DNA of 64,000 nucleotides from Tautonia sociabilis (GCF_003977685.1 NZ_RYZH01000040.1:1-64000), one strand, 5' to 3'; counted from the first letter of the stretch, positions 27,724-43,013 are shown. The notes: a model not told the origin generated them from the sequence alone. Made by a program: numbers and translations.

Positions 27724-28809
27724 TCAGTAGGCATCAGCACTGACGACCTCGCCCTTCTTGCGGGTCGAGATGCTCTGGTAGACGCCCGAGCGGAAGGTCG
27801 CCGGGTTGTTGACGACGTAGGTCGTCGTCCAGAACCCGAGGTTGGCGGTGCCGAGGCCCACCGGAAGCTCGGTGCTCGGGTCGATCCGCCAGGAGTCGAC
27901 CGTCTCCTTGATGAACCGCACGGAGCCGTCGGCCATCGCGAAGTTGGCACCGCCGGGGTGGAAGCTCGAGGCGGACATGATGTGCGCGTCGGCCCAGGCC
28001 CCCTGAGGCTCGTAGGGAGGGATCGACTTGTAGGCGTTAATTGGATACATTGAGGTGATCATGGTGTCGCCATAGGCGCCGGAGGTCCACCAGCCCCAGT
28101 CGCCGGGAGGCGCGGTGGCGCCGGGCAGCTCGAGGATGCCGTTGGCGTGCTCGCCAAACATGATGGTGTTGCTCAGACCATCCCGGATATCGGCGAAGGT
28201 GACCGCGCTATGGACGGAGAACAGCCCCGTCTGATTGGCCTTGACGTTGCCGAACTGGGAGTGGGTCAGGCCGTTGGGAAAGCCTGGTCCCGGGGGCAGC
28301 TGATAGGTGTTGTTCGGCCAGGTGCCGGCCATACCGGCGTAGCTGGTATGGGCCATCTTGGGGTAGGCGGCCGACGAATGGTCGCTCAGCTGGCCGGCGG
28401 TCGGGTCGCTGGGGCAATAAAACGTGGCGACCGCGGTGGCGTGAATGGTGATGTTCTGGGGCTCGAACATATTCACATTAAAGTTGATCGCGTTGAACAA
28501 CGCGACCTGCTCGATATAGGGCAGGAAGCCGGGCATCATGCCGTGCAGCGAGGTGACGTAGCCCGGGGTGCTGGCCCAGCCCCAGCGCATTCCGGCGGGC
28601 AGGGTGGCCCAGGAGTCGACATAGTTGTGGGCCGCCAGGGCCAGTTGCTTCATGTTGTTCGTGCATTGGGCGCGGCGGGCGGCCTCCCGGGCGCTCTGCA
28701 CGGCCGGCAGCAGCAGGGCGATGAGCACGCCAATGATCGCGATGACGACCAGCAGCTCGATCAGCGTAAAGCCGCGGTCGTGGCGGTGACGGGCCTGGGG
28801 ACGAGTCAT
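27724..28809 (-). CDS. DUF1559 pseudopilin-like protein
   Basis: The ATG at 28809 (AAGAAGG upstream) begins a 361-residue protein with the prepilin leader HDRGFTLIELLVVIAIIG, the AVQSAREAARRAQCTNNMKQ helix, a DUF1559 body and the H-x9-DG motif FHPGGANFAMADGSVRF. It ends EVVSADAY, identical to the last eight residues of the copy at 15.6 kb. The frame is open well upstream of the start but that part is not conserved family sequence. A small lipoprotein gene follows. Confidence 0.92.
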   Translation of the reverse strand: MTRPQARHRHDRGFTLIELLVVIAIIGVLIALLLPAVQSAREAARRAQCTNNMKQLALAAHNYVDSWATLPAGMRWGWASTPGYVTSLHGMMPGFLPYIEQVALFNAINFNVNMFEPQNITIHATAVATFYCPSDPTAGQLSDHSSAAYPKMAHTSYAGMAGTWPNNTYQLPPGPGFPNGLTHSQFGNVKANQTGLFSVHSAVTFADIRDGLSNTIMFGEHANGILELPGATAPPGDWGWWTSGAYGDTMITSMYPINAYKSIPPYEPQGAWADAHIMSASSFHPGGANFAMADGSVRFIKETVDSWRIDPSTELPVGLGTANLGFWTTTYVVNNPATFRSGVYQSISTRKKGEVVSADAY

Positions 28810-29435
28810 GGATGAAACCTTCTTCACGAGAAGTGGGAAATGAGAGGACCTCACGGTGCGGGGATCGATGACGCGGAGAGGTTGAGGGCGTATGCGATGC
28901 CCGAAGAAGAGGCCGACACGCCGTTGAGGTGGCATTCGTTCCGTCCCGTCGCGAGTCGCGCCGATTCGAGGCGGCGAGGTGCACGGTCGAGGAGGACGAT
29001 CAGTTGGCCGATCCTCAGTCGAGGTGCCGGACTTCAGCGGTTCGGACGGTGCCGGATCGTGGATCGGGCGGTGGAAGGCATGGCCGCATCGGCACAGGAG
29101 GAACGGTCCGGGAGCCGATGCGGCCGGCGACTCGGAGTGCCCGGGTCTGTGACCCGACGTGCGCAGACTCATGGAAACGGCAGCCTGGACGATACGCGAT
29201 CATCCGAGGCGAACCAATTCCGTTCTCACAATTGCGTGTCTTAGCCGCGCTGTCAAGTCCAGTTCCCCGCAACTTCACTTGAGCCGCCTCCTTCCGACTC
29301 GCCACCGGTTCTCCCCCTCGATCGGCCTTCCGGTGGTCCGGATTTGCGGATCGGTGATCTCGGGCGCCGCGATTCGGCCCGGATCGGGCCCGGATCATGT
29401 TTCCTGGAATCGACGCGGTACCCGATCGGAACGGG
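28810..29435. other. Long leader region between a DUF1559 gene and a glycosyltransferase
   Basis: No gene is recognised in these 626 nt, of which the DUF1559-proximal part may be its leader. A consensus -35 box TTGACA occurs on the minus strand at 29251-29256, but the hexamer 17 nt downstream (AATTGT) is a poor -10 match, so no promoter is called. Confidence 0.45.
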
Positions 29436-30659
29436 TCAGCGGGCCCCGGGGCGGTGAGCGGCGATGACCTCCTCGAACAGCGCGACCATACGATCGAGGC
29501 AGGGGCCGAGCCGGTAGTGCTGCCGGACGTGCTCGGCGGCGTTGCTCCCGAGGTGGCCGAAGGCCTCGGGCCTCTCGAGCACGCCGAGGGCGGCCTCGGC
29601 GAGGCCCTCGGCGTCGAAGAAGTCGACCAGCAGGCCGGTCCGGCCGTGCTCGATCACCTCGCGCACCGGGGCGGTATCGCTGGCCACGATCGTCGCGCCG
29701 CAGGCCATCGCGTTCAGCAGCGACCAGGACAGGACGAACGGAACGGTCAGGTAGAGATGCACGTCGCTGATCGCGAAGAGGGTCGCCAGCTGGTCGGGTG
29801 GAATGCGCCCGAGAAACCGGAATCGGGAGAGGTCGTACTCGTCCCGGGAGAGGACCCACTCCTTGAAGGACGCCGAGCCGGTGTGCCGCTGATCGCCGCC
29901 ATAACAGACGCGGTCCTCTCCCGCGATGACGACCATCACATCTGAGCGACGCGAGACGATCCGCCGGGCGGCCTTCATGAAGATGTCGAAGCCTCGCATC
30001 GACTCCATGCCCCGGGTGGCATAGGTGACGACCTTCATCCCCTCGGGGATCGTCTCCCCGGCAACGACCCGAGGAACGCCGGGACGAGGGCGCCAGAACT
30101 CGGTGTCGATGCCGTCGAAGATCACCTCGACCTTCTCCCGGTACTCGGCCGGCAGCTGCGAATGCTGAAACCGGGTGGGGCTGTAGCCGCGATCGCAGTT
30201 GTGCAGATCGAGCAGAAGCATGGCGTTGCGCGCCCGGCTGCGCAATCGGTCCAACTCCTTGGGCGGGAAGTCGGGGCGGAAGTCGAGGTCGGAGCCGTAG
30301 GCGTGATAAAAGTATTCGAAGTAGTTCACAATTGGACAATCATACAGATCCCTCAGAAAGAGCGTCGAGCCGAACCCGGAATGGCCGACAACCAGGTCGG
30401 GGCGGAGGTCGGGGCGGGCCTTGAGGGCCTCGAAGACGGCGTGAGCGTTCCAGACGGAATTCTCGAACGTCCGGGAGCAATAATGGTTCTGCGCCGTCGC
30501 TCCCCCCTTCCTGGTAAACTGGACCAGTTCGATCCGGTTGACCCGGCCGCTCGGCTTCTCCGACACGAAGGTGCAGCGCCAGCCCTCGCGCCGGGAGAGC
30601 CGGTCCGCGACGTGGCCGAACTGCGCGGGGAAGTTCGGATGGACGAACAGGACGTGCAT
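29436..30659 (-). CDS. Glycosyltransferase family 4
   Basis: The 407-residue protein has the GT-B layout: an N-terminal domain beginning MHVLFVHPNFPAQFGHVADR, and a C-terminal nucleotide-sugar domain with FRFLGRIPPDQLATLFAISD and the donor-site stretch MACGATIVASDTAPVREVIE. It should transfer a sugar from an activated donor to a lipid or glycan acceptor in the cytoplasm; donor and acceptor cannot be told. The ATG at 30659 has GGAGG 9 nt upstream. No other polysaccharide genes are adjacent. It diverges from the SLOG-family gene across 71 nt. Confidence 0.9.
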   Translation of the reverse strand: MHVLFVHPNFPAQFGHVADRLSRREGWRCTFVSEKPSGRVNRIELVQFTRKGGATAQNHYCSRTFENSVWNAHAVFEALKARPDLRPDLVVGHSGFGSTLFLRDLYDCPIVNYFEYFYHAYGSDLDFRPDFPPKELDRLRSRARNAMLLLDLHNCDRGYSPTRFQHSQLPAEYREKVEVIFDGIDTEFWRPRPGVPRVVAGETIPEGMKVVTYATRGMESMRGFDIFMKAARRIVSRRSDVMVVIAGEDRVCYGGDQRHTGSASFKEWVLSRDEYDLSRFRFLGRIPPDQLATLFAISDVHLYLTVPFVLSWSLLNAMACGATIVASDTAPVREVIEHGRTGLLVDFFDAEGLAEAALGVLERPEAFGHLGSNAAEHVRQHYRLGPCLDRMVALFEEVIAAHRPGAR

Positions 30660-30730
30660 TGCGGCCGACCTCCAGGGCTCGACTCGAGCCGGATCGCGAC
30701 TCCCCGATCGCTCCGGGGACCTTCCTCACG

Positions 30731-31321
30731 ATGCTGCGCAAGGTGATCACCGGAGGCCAGACCGGAGTCGACCAGGCGGCCTGGCGTGCCGCCCTCGCCG
30801 CCGGCCTGAGCACCGGGGGCGCGATGCCCCGGGGCTTCCGGACCGAGGACGGCCCCCGTCCCGAGTTCGCCGCACGCTTCGGGGCGGTCGCGATCGCCTC
30901 GGAGGACGTGGACGACCGCACCCGGGCCAACGTGGCCGCCGCCGACGCCACGCTCATCTTCGCCGACGATCGCTCGGGGCCGGGGACCTTGCTCACCGTC
31001 TCCGAGGCCCGATCCTCGGGGAAGCCGATGCTCGTCGTCCCTCCCGATCCCGGCGATGATCCCGGAATGCCGGGCCGGATCGCCTCCTGGCTGCTCAGCC
31101 AAGCGGTGCGGGTCGTCAACGTCGGGGGGGATCGCGAGTCGACCCGACCGGGGATCGGGGATCGGGTCGAGCGGGTGCTGTCGGCGGCGTTCCTCCTGGC
31201 ATCGGGGAGGGCGGTCGAGGAACCGACCCTCGACCGGCTGGCCCCCGAGCGCCTGCGGCCAGGCCATGACGCTCCTCGATCGGGGGAAGGACGTCGGTTG
31301 CGGGAAGGTGCGTCCGACTAG
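30731..31321 (+). CDS. cpYpsA-related SLOG-family protein (annotated as putative molybdenum carrier)
   Basis: The 196-residue product begins MLRKVITGGQTGVDQAAWRAAL, the signature of the family described as putative molybdenum carrier proteins (cpYpsA, Rossmann-like SLOG fold), followed by GGAMPRGFRTEDGP and the phosphate-loop-like DRSGPGTLLTV. Such folds bind nucleotides or nucleotide-derived ligands; the molybdenum label is traditional and weakly supported. The last 40 residues after EEPTLDRLAPERL are Arg/Gly-rich and could be non-family sequence. ATG 30731 is chosen because the family N-terminus starts there. It is divergent from the glycosyltransferase. Confidence 0.82.
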   Translation: MLRKVITGGQTGVDQAAWRAALAAGLSTGGAMPRGFRTEDGPRPEFAARFGAVAIASEDVDDRTRANVAAADATLIFADDRSGPGTLLTVSEARSSGKPMLVVPPDPGDDPGMPGRIASWLLSQAVRVVNVGGDRESTRPGIGDRVERVLSAAFLLASGRAVEEPTLDRLAPERLRPGHDAPRSGEGRRLREGASD

Positions 31322-31365
31322 GCTCGGGGGCATTGGTCCGTACCGCCGGGGACATTGCCAGCCGC

Positions 31366-37077
<5,712 letters not shown>

Positions 37078-37183
37078 TCATCACTCCTGGGGAAACGGCC
37101 CGATCGGGGAGGGGTTGCGGGGGAGGGCTTGGGTAAGCCGGCGTCGGGGGCTCTCAGACCGAGGGGCGCCGAAGGGGGTCCGG

Positions 37184-37215
37184 GATGTCCCGGACGTTGG
37201 GGCGTTCGGGACATC
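37184..37215 (-). terminator. Hairpin 45 nt downstream of the lactonase gene
   Basis: GATGTCCCGGACG pairs with CGTTCGGGACATC (13 bp with one wobble pair) around a 6-nt loop. Its position suggests termination or 3'-end protection of the lactonase mRNA. There is no T-run, so classical factor-independent termination is not certain. Confidence 0.35.
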
Positions 37216-37259
37216 GGGAGCAGCCCTCGGGCGGGGAGTCGGCGTCTCCCCGGTGGGAA

Positions 37260-38546
37260 TCAGCGGGCGGGCTGGACCTGGGAAAGGTCAAGGAAGGTGA
37301 CGCAGGAAGGATTCCCGACCGGGGCGTAATGGCCCGAGAAGGTGAGGAGGCCGGAGTCGGGGTCGACGAGGAAGACGGCGATGTGGTCGGCCCGTTGGTT
37401 GCAGACGAAGAGGAAGCGGCCGGAGGGGTCGAAGGAGAAGCTGCGGGGGTAATCGCCTCGGGTCCATTCCTCTCCGACGTAGGAGAGCGTGCCGTCGTCC
37501 CCGACGGCGAAGATGCCAATGCTGTCGTGCAGGCGGTTGCCGGCGTAGACGAAGCGGCCGTCGGCGGAGACAAGGACGCCGGAGCAAAAGTTGCTGCCGG
37601 CATAGCCGGGGGGAAGGGTCGAGATCGTCTGGCGGTCGGAGAGGCGGCCGGTGTCGGGGTCGTAGTCGAACAGGACGAGGGTGGAGCCCTCCTCCTGGAT
37701 GGAGTAGAGCCAGCGCCCGTTGGGGTGGAAGTCGACGTGGCGGGGGCCGTCGCCGGGGGGAAGCGCGACGAAGGGGGGGTCGTTCGGGGTCAGGACCCCC
37801 CGCTCCTCGTCAAACCTCCAGGAGTAGATCCGGTCCAGCCCGAGGTCGACATGGAGGACGAAGCGGCCGGAGGGGTCGGAGCGAATGATGTGGGCATGGG
37901 TACGGTCATGACCGCTGATGGCGAAGCTGCCGGGAGGGGCGTGAGTGGCCCGGGTCGGGCCGATGGGCCCTTCGTCGCGGTGGACATCGCTGGCCTCGCC
38001 GAGTCGGCCGTCCTGGAGAACCGGGAGCACGGCGACGGCGCCGCCGAAGTAGTTGGCCACGAGTAAGAAGCGGCCGGAGGGGTGGAGGCTGATGTAGGTG
38101 GGCCCGTCCCCTCCGGAGGGCACGGTGTTCAGGGGGGTCAGGCCGCCGTCGGCCGGATCGACGGCAAAGGCGGTGACGGTGCCCTGGCGGTCCTCCCCCT
38201 CGCCGACTCGGTCGGTCTCGTTGGCGGAATAGAGCCGGGAGCCGTCGGCATTCAGGGCCAGGTGGCTGGGGCTGGTGCCCATGCGGACGACGCCGGCGGG
38301 CTCCAGGGCGCCGGTTTGGCGGTCGACCCGGAAGCGGTGGATCCCCAGGCCGTTGCCGGGAGGAAGGTCGACCTGGGTGGGCAGGACGTCCTTGAGCGGG
38401 GAGCTGAAGGTGCCGACGTAGGCGATCAGCGGGGCGTCTTCCTGGGCCGATCGCGCCCGGGAGGGGGTGCCCCTCAGCGAGGAGGCCCCCGCCAGGGCGA
38501 GGGAGGTGGAGAGGAAGGAGCGTCGGGACGGGTGTCGATCGGTCAT
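37260..38546 (-). CDS. Lactonase-family beta-propeller (6-phosphogluconolactonase-like), Tat-exported
   Basis: From ATG 38546 the protein has 428 residues. The N-terminus [19 protein letters not shown] is a twin-arginine signal, so it is exported folded. The mature part starts [11 protein letters not shown] and repeats the propeller blades of the lactonase family ([55 protein letters not shown]). Cytoplasmic Pgl-type members hydrolyse 6-phosphogluconolactone; because this one is exported, another lactone or a non-enzymatic role is more likely. It diverges from rpsL across about 450 nt. Confidence 0.88.
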   Translation of the reverse strand: MTDRHPSRRSFLSTSLALAGASSLRGTPSRARSAQEDAPLIAYVGTFSSPLKDVLPTQVDLPPGNGLGIHRFRVDRQTGALEPAGVVRMGTSPSHLALNADGSRLYSANETDRVGEGEDRQGTVTAFAVDPADGGLTPLNTVPSGGDGPTYISLHPSGRFLLVANYFGGAVAVLPVLQDGRLGEASDVHRDEGPIGPTRATHAPPGSFAISGHDRTHAHIIRSDPSGRFVLHVDLGLDRIYSWRFDEERGVLTPNDPPFVALPPGDGPRHVDFHPNGRWLYSIQEEGSTLVLFDYDPDTGRLSDRQTISTLPPGYAGSNFCSGVLVSADGRFVYAGNRLHDSIGIFAVGDDGTLSYVGEEWTRGDYPRSFSFDPSGRFLFVCNQRADHIAVFLVDPDSGLLTFSGHYAPVGNPSCVTFLDLSQVQPAR

Positions 38547-38994
38547 GGAGGTCCGGCCTCGTCGTCGTCCGGTGGGTGGGGGCGAGTCGGACCCGGCGAG
38601 GAGACCACCGCCGGGAACTTCCGGACCGCAATTCGACACCGAAGGGACGGCGCTGTCGAGGAGGTCGCGGTGGAATCCAGCCGACCCGGACCGACGCCGG
38701 CGGTCGAGGTCCGACCGGCCCCCCCCGATCGATCGTGCTCCGACCGGACTCCGATCGAGGTCGGTGCGATCGGCTCGGCCGAGGAGGCGATCGACGGTGA
38801 TCCAGTCCCTTGACAGGGGAGGGGCTCCCGTTAGACTGGTTGTTTTGCCGCATCGGCGTCGGCGCGGGGGATGCGCCCTCGGCGCGAGGCCGCCCGGTGT
38901 GGAGACGGATCATCCCGAAGCGCCGCCGGAGGGCCGTCCCCCTCGACCGGCCGGGATCGGGGACGCCCGAGGATCGCCAGGACGACGGACGCCA
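38547..38994. other. Divergent region between the lactonase gene and rpsL
   Basis: No gene is seen in these 448 nt. The rpsL promoter (38810-38837) and a leader of about 150 nt are the only recognised elements; no riboswitch was recognised in the leader. Confidence 0.5.
38810..38837 (+). promoter_or_regulatory. Sigma-70-type promoter of rpsL
   Basis: TTGACA (38810-38815) and TAGACT (38832-38837), spaced by 16 nt, give a consensus -35 box and a 4/6 -10 box about 158 nt upstream of the rpsL ATG. It is the best promoter match on this strand and sits where one is expected. Confidence 0.6.
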
Positions 38995-39396
38995 ATGCCC
39001 ACGATCAATCAGCTCGTCCGCAAGCCGCGGAAGCAGCAGTACACCAAAACGAAGTCGCCGGTGCTCGAGGCCAACCCGTTCAAGCGGGGAGTCTGCCTCC
39101 AGGTCAAGACGATGACGCCGAAGAAGCCGAACTCGGCGCTGCGGAAGGTCGCGCGCGTGCGGCTCTCCAACGGCAAGGAGATCACCGCCTACATCGGCGG
39201 CGAGGGGCACAACCTGCAAGAGCACTCGATCGTCCTGGTCCGGGGCGGCCGGGTCCGTGACCTGCCGGGTGTGCGCTACCACATCGTCCGAGGCGTGCTC
39301 GACGCGCTCGGCGTGGCGGATCGCAAGCAGGCCCGCTCGAAGTACGGCGCCAAGGCCAAGGCCGCTCCGGCCGCCAAGGGCGCCCGGAAGAAGTAA
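38995..39396 (+). CDS. rpsL: 30S ribosomal protein S12
   Basis: The 133-residue product starts [15 protein letters not shown]. It keeps the decoding-centre loops: [17 protein letters not shown] and [17 protein letters not shown]. The streptomycin-contact lysine of KKPN is wild type. The C-terminus has an extra basic Ala/Lys tail ([15 protein letters not shown]). rpsG follows after 229 nt. The usual next genes, fusA and tuf, are not here; fusA is 23 kb away on the other strand. Confidence 0.97.
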   Translation: MPTINQLVRKPRKQQYTKTKSPVLEANPFKRGVCLQVKTMTPKKPNSALRKVARVRLSNGKEITAYIGGEGHNLQEHSIVLVRGGRVRDLPGVRYHIVRGVLDALGVADRKQARSKYGAKAKAAPAAKGARKK

Positions 39397-39561
39397 GGCG
39401 GACGGCCGAGGGCCGAGGGCTGATGCCGGAAGGCTGATGCCGGGGGAGAGCGGGTGAGGACGGCGGGGAATGCCGTCGGGGCCTCCCGGCCTCCGGGGAA
39501 GGCCCGCCGTCCCTCGACCCGAGCACGCACGATCCCCGGCCTCGATCCGAACCCCGCATTT

Positions 39562-39594
39562 CGATCCGATCCGATCCGATCCGACCCGATCCGA
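39562..39594. repeat. CGATC tandem repeat in the rpsL-rpsG spacer
   Basis: Six copies of a 5-nt unit CGATC (one with CGACC) plus a partial copy, about 32 nt upstream of the rpsG start. Confidence 0.7.
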
Positions 39595-39625
39595 GTCGCC
39601 TCCGCTTAACGGAACCGAACCGACC

Positions 39626-40099
39626 ATGGCCCGCAAGTTCACCGCCAGCAAGACCCAGCTCCGGCCGGACCCGAGGTTCGGCTCGAAGCTGGCCAGCAAG
39701 TTCATCAACTGCCTGATGTACGACGGCAAGAAGAGCGTCGCCCAGCGCGTCTTCTACGATGCCACCGACCTGATCCAGAAGCGGCTGCCGGACATCGACC
39801 CGCTGGAGGTCTTCGTCCGGGCGGTCGAGAACGTCATGCCGGTCATCGAGGTCCGCTCGAAGCGCGTCGGCGGTGCCACGTACCAGGTGCCGATGCAGGT
39901 GAAGAAGAACCGGCAGCAGACGCTGGCGATCCGCTGGATCCTGATGGCCGCCCGCGAGAAGAAGGGCCGGCCGATGCACGTGAAGCTCGCCGACGAGCTG
40001 ATCGCCGCCTTCAACCGCGAGGGCGCCGCCATGAGCCGCCGCGAGAACGTGCACCGCATGGCCGACGCCAACAAGGCGTTCTCCCACTTCGCCTGGTGA
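39626..40099 (+). CDS. rpsG: 30S ribosomal protein S7
   Basis: The 157-residue product starts [20 protein letters not shown] and contains [37 protein letters not shown] and [20 protein letters not shown], the typical S7 blocks. It binds the 3' domain of 16S rRNA and starts assembly of the small-subunit head. It sits downstream of rpsL but with a long, repeat-bearing spacer. Confidence 0.97.
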   Translation: MARKFTASKTQLRPDPRFGSKLASKFINCLMYDGKKSVAQRVFYDATDLIQKRLPDIDPLEVFVRAVENVMPVIEVRSKRVGGATYQVPMQVKKNRQQTLAIRWILMAAREKKGRPMHVKLADELIAAFNREGAAMSRRENVHRMADANKAFSHFAW

Positions 40100-40514
40100 G
40101 CCCACCCCCCCGGTGAGATCACTCCAGGGCGACCGGCCGGACGCGGCCGATCGCCCCTCCTCCTGCCCTCCCGGTCTCCCCTCATCGCGAGCCCGGGAGG
40201 CGCGGAGCGCAGGAGTGCCCACCCCTTCTATCGAAGGCTCCTCCCGGCGCTGGAAGACGTCCAAGGAGTTCTTCGCCCTGCCCGACGGCGGGATCCACCA
40301 CGACCTGGATGACCCGGGTGATCGCCACCCGGTCCCGGACGATCTCGGTCGACCGGCCCCATGCGGGACCGGAGCTGGCAATCGGGCTCAGCGAGGGGTC
40401 GGCCGAGCGGTTTCTGCCTGGTTTCCGGAGCCCGTCTCGCCGCGACTTCGAGTCGTCGGACGTTGACGATGACGAGGGGGCCCGGCCGGTTCTCGAGGGG
40501 AGGGAGGCCGGTCG
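40100..40514. other. Region with possible frameshifted coding remnants (minus strand)
   Basis: No intact gene. On the minus strand, codon use looks coding first in one frame (about 40390-40600, containing PLVIVNVRRLEVAA) and then in another (about 40250-40345, containing EIVRDRVAITRVIQVVVDP). This suggests a decayed or frameshifted continuation of, or neighbour to, the proline-rich gene ending at 40515. Confidence 0.35.
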
Positions 40515-41135
40515 TCACGCCCGACATGGGGACGGGAGAGGACCGCTCGAGGGGCCGAACGTCGAGGTCGGAAGCGAAGGCCGTTCCCCTCCGACGGCCG
40601 GGCCGTTCACGGGCGGGGACGGGCGGATCGCGGGCGCCTCCGGAGCCGCGGGGGGCTCGGACGAAGGAGGAGCGGGAACGTCGGGGGCGGTTGGCGGAAC
40701 GGTCGGGACCTCGACCTCCGGCGGGGGAGGGGCCGCCTCGGTTTCGGCCGGGTTCAGGGTCGGGACTGGGGAATGCGGCGGGGGAGCGGATTGCCCGGGG
40801 AGCGTCTGGGTTTGGGGGGCGACCCGAGTCGAATCGGGGGGGAGAGCGAGAGGCCCGACGGGGAGGCACGGGATCGGGCCCAGACCGGGGACGACGCCCG
40901 CCCAGCCGGCCGGGAGGGGGGGGATGCCGCTCGTCAGGCCGATCGGGACGAGCGCTCGGCCCAGCGTCGGGGAATAGTGGGGGCAGGCGGTCCCCGGATA
41001 GGAGTCGGACACCATCGGGTTGCCGGGAGCGATCGTGAATCGACCCGGCCCGGCGGGGACCGAGGGGGGCGAGGGCTGCGCCGAGGCCGCCGAGGTGATG
41101 ACCAGAGCGGCGGCGAGGGCTCCGAGGACGCGCAT
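40515..41135 (-). CDS. Secreted proline-rich protein of unknown function
   Basis: The ATG at 41135 has AGGAG 9 nt upstream and opens a Sec signal peptide ending at TSAASAQ. The 206-residue protein then has a short domain with two cysteines (TACPHYSPTLG, LGPIPCLPVGP) and a long Pro/Ala/Glu/Val tail (EVEVPTVPPTAPDVPAPPSS), a low-complexity linker typical of cell-envelope proteins. No family is recognised. Codon use changes near 40620, where another frame looks more coding than this one, so the true C-terminus may differ. Confidence 0.6.
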   Translation of the reverse strand: MRVLGALAAALVITSAASAQPSPPSVPAGPGRFTIAPGNPMVSDSYPGTACPHYSPTLGRALVPIGLTSGIPPLPAGWAGVVPGLGPIPCLPVGPLALPPDSTRVAPQTQTLPGQSAPPPHSPVPTLNPAETEAAPPPPEVEVPTVPPTAPDVPAPPSSEPPAAPEAPAIRPSPPVNGPAVGGERPSLPTSTFGPSSGPLPSPCRA

Positions 41136-41389
41136 CGGGTTGGGCTCCTGGATACGAGGGACGCGGCGATCGGCCGGTAGGAGGAAGGCGAATTGGCCAC
41201 TTGCCCGGAAGGCCCAGGCCCCATCGGGATCGCCTGGGGCGCTCGGCGATCGGTGCAAAGGACACCCCCTCCTGAACGGCGACTCGGCCAGAGTCTCTCC
41301 AAGCCTACCCTTCGATCGCGAATTTGGGCGGGGATGAGGAATCGAAACCGACGTGGCCGGAACGAGTCGGGCGCGGTAGGCTCGCCTGT

Positions 41390-42358
41390 ATGATGGAATC
41401 GAGCGATCCCAACCGCCCCGAAGGCCCGAGCGATCGGCGTCCCCGGCCGGAGCCGCCGATCGACTTCGGCGCCTCGTTTGTCGTCACCGCCGACGTGGGC
41501 CGGGTTGTTCCGGTGTCGCCGACGCCGGTCCCGACGGGCCGGGACTCGGCCTTCTCCCCGATCTCCCCCGTGCCGGTGTCTCCCCCGCCGGCCGCGCCGG
41601 GGACGGTCGGCGAGCTGCCGCCGTTCGAGTTGAAGGCGCTGCGGATCGTCGAAACCGGCTGGGGAGCCGGCTGGCGGCTGCGGGAGGCCCCGCCAAGACG
41701 GCCCTGGATGGACGAGCACACGCACGCCTACCATTGCCTGCCGCTGGTGGTGGCGAACCAGTGGGGCTGGGAGGTGCTCTGCCCGACCGACGTCCGAGTG
41801 ACGTGGGACGGGTCGCCCGACCTGACCGGCCTGGTGGTTGAGGTGGCCCCCCAGTTCCCCCCCGCCGTGAAGAGCCAGTTCGGCCGGGGGATCCTCACGT
41901 TCTCTCCCCCCTGGCTGTTCCGGACGCCGCCGGGCTGGGACCTGCTGGCCAAGGGACCGGCCAACCGCTGGAAGGAGAACTGCGTCCCGCTGGAGGGGAT
42001 CATCGAGACGTGGTGGCTCCCCTATACCTTCACCTTCAACTGGAAGCTCGTCGCCCCGGGTTCCGTCTCGTTCGAGGAGGGAGAGCCCCTCGGCCAGCTC
42101 GTCCCGATCCCCCACCCCACGTTCGCCGGGGCCAAGGCCGAGGAGGTCCCGCTGGAGACCGAGCCGGAGCTGGCCTACCAGCTCTCCTGCTGGCGGGACG
42201 AGCGCCGACGCCGAGCTGGCCAGCGGAATCAGAACCACCTGATGTACCGCAAGGCGCAGGACGTGAGGGGCCATCTCGTCCGCGTTCCCGTGCCGCCGAT
42301 CGGCCCTCGGGACGGGTCGGAGGGGAAGGAGCAGGCCGATCCCCCGGGCAGGTCGTGA
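41390..42358 (+). CDS. DUF6065-like protein
   Basis: The 322-residue protein (ATG 41390, or the adjacent ATG 41393) has a variable Pro-rich N-terminus of about 75 residues and then a conserved domain with PRRPWMDEHTHAYHCLPLVV, ANQWGWEVLCPTDV, RGILTFSPPWLFRTPPGWDL and LPYTFTFNWKL. This pattern agrees with what I remember of DUF6065 proteins, whose function is unknown; some occur near natural-product genes. The C-terminal part has LSCWRDERRRRAGQRNQNHL. It is divergent from the proline-rich gene and convergent with the winged-helix gene. Confidence 0.72.
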   Translation: MMESSDPNRPEGPSDRRPRPEPPIDFGASFVVTADVGRVVPVSPTPVPTGRDSAFSPISPVPVSPPPAAPGTVGELPPFELKALRIVETGWGAGWRLREAPPRRPWMDEHTHAYHCLPLVVANQWGWEVLCPTDVRVTWDGSPDLTGLVVEVAPQFPPAVKSQFGRGILTFSPPWLFRTPPGWDLLAKGPANRWKENCVPLEGIIETWWLPYTFTFNWKLVAPGSVSFEEGEPLGQLVPIPHPTFAGAKAEEVPLETEPELAYQLSCWRDERRRRAGQRNQNHLMYRKAQDVRGHLVRVPVPPIGPRDGSEGKEQADPPGRS

Positions 42359-42486
42359 GGCTCACTGCCGACCGAGGCGAGTGGGTGAACCCGGCCGACC
42401 GCTTCGTGGAAGGAGATCCGAACCTCCTCAGCGCCTCTGGGCTGCTGGCGCTGGCCTCGGTGCGTTCGGCCTGCTGATCGGGACGC

Positions 42487-42918
42487 TCACGGCGGCAGAT
42501 CGCCTGGGGAGCGCGCGTCGAGCAGCGAGAGGAGGGTGGACACCTCGAGCTGAGCGACGAGCGGGTGGCGGAGCCGGCGGTCGGAGTGGAGCTGGTAGCG
42601 GTTGCGGCGGCCGACCCGGACGCTGGTGATGTAGCCTTCGTCCTCCAGGTCGCGAAGGACGAGCTGGACGGCCCTCCCGGAGATGCCGACTTGCTCGGCG
42701 ATGTCCCGGATCAGCGCATCGGGCTGTCGCCAGACACAGAGCAAGACCTGGGCATGGGTGCTCAGGAAGGTCCAGGCCCGCTTCGACGGTCCCGCCGGGG
42801 GACGCTCGGCGTCGCCGGGACCGCCGACGGATGAATCGTGGTCGTCCAAGGGGAGTATCACTCGTCGTCGAGCAGGGGAGACGGCCCCGCTCGGAACGAC
42901 CCGGAGGGGACGTCGCAT
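42487..42918 (-). CDS. Winged helix-turn-helix transcriptional regulator
   Basis: The 143-residue protein has a disordered N-terminus of about 45 residues and then a winged-helix DNA-binding domain. Its helices contain THAQVLLCVWRQPDALIRDIAEQVGISGRAVQLVLRDLEDEGYI and its wing SVRVGRRNRYQLHS, similar to MarR/ArsR-type regulators. No ligand-binding domain is present. A TTG two codons before ATG 42918 is also possible. Targets are unknown; the divergent HIT gene and convergent DUF6065-like gene are the neighbours. Confidence 0.82.
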   Translation of the reverse strand: MRRPLRVVPSGAVSPARRRVILPLDDHDSSVGGPGDAERPPAGPSKRAWTFLSTHAQVLLCVWRQPDALIRDIAEQVGISGRAVQLVLRDLEDEGYITSVRVGRRNRYQLHSDRRLRHPLVAQLEVSTLLSLLDARSPGDLPP

Positions 42919-43013
42919 CGCCAAGGATCCTGCCAGGGCCGTCGGTCAGGATCAAGGGCCGATCCGGCCCTCCCGTTCGGGGACCGGACCGGACGGGAAC
43001 GGAGGGGAGGGGA

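Noticed and set aside
29228-29256. Possible promoter with TTGACA for the DUF1559 gene at 27.7 kb
   Set aside because: The -10 hexamer at the right spacing (AATTGT) matches at only three positions, and the leader would exceed 400 nt.
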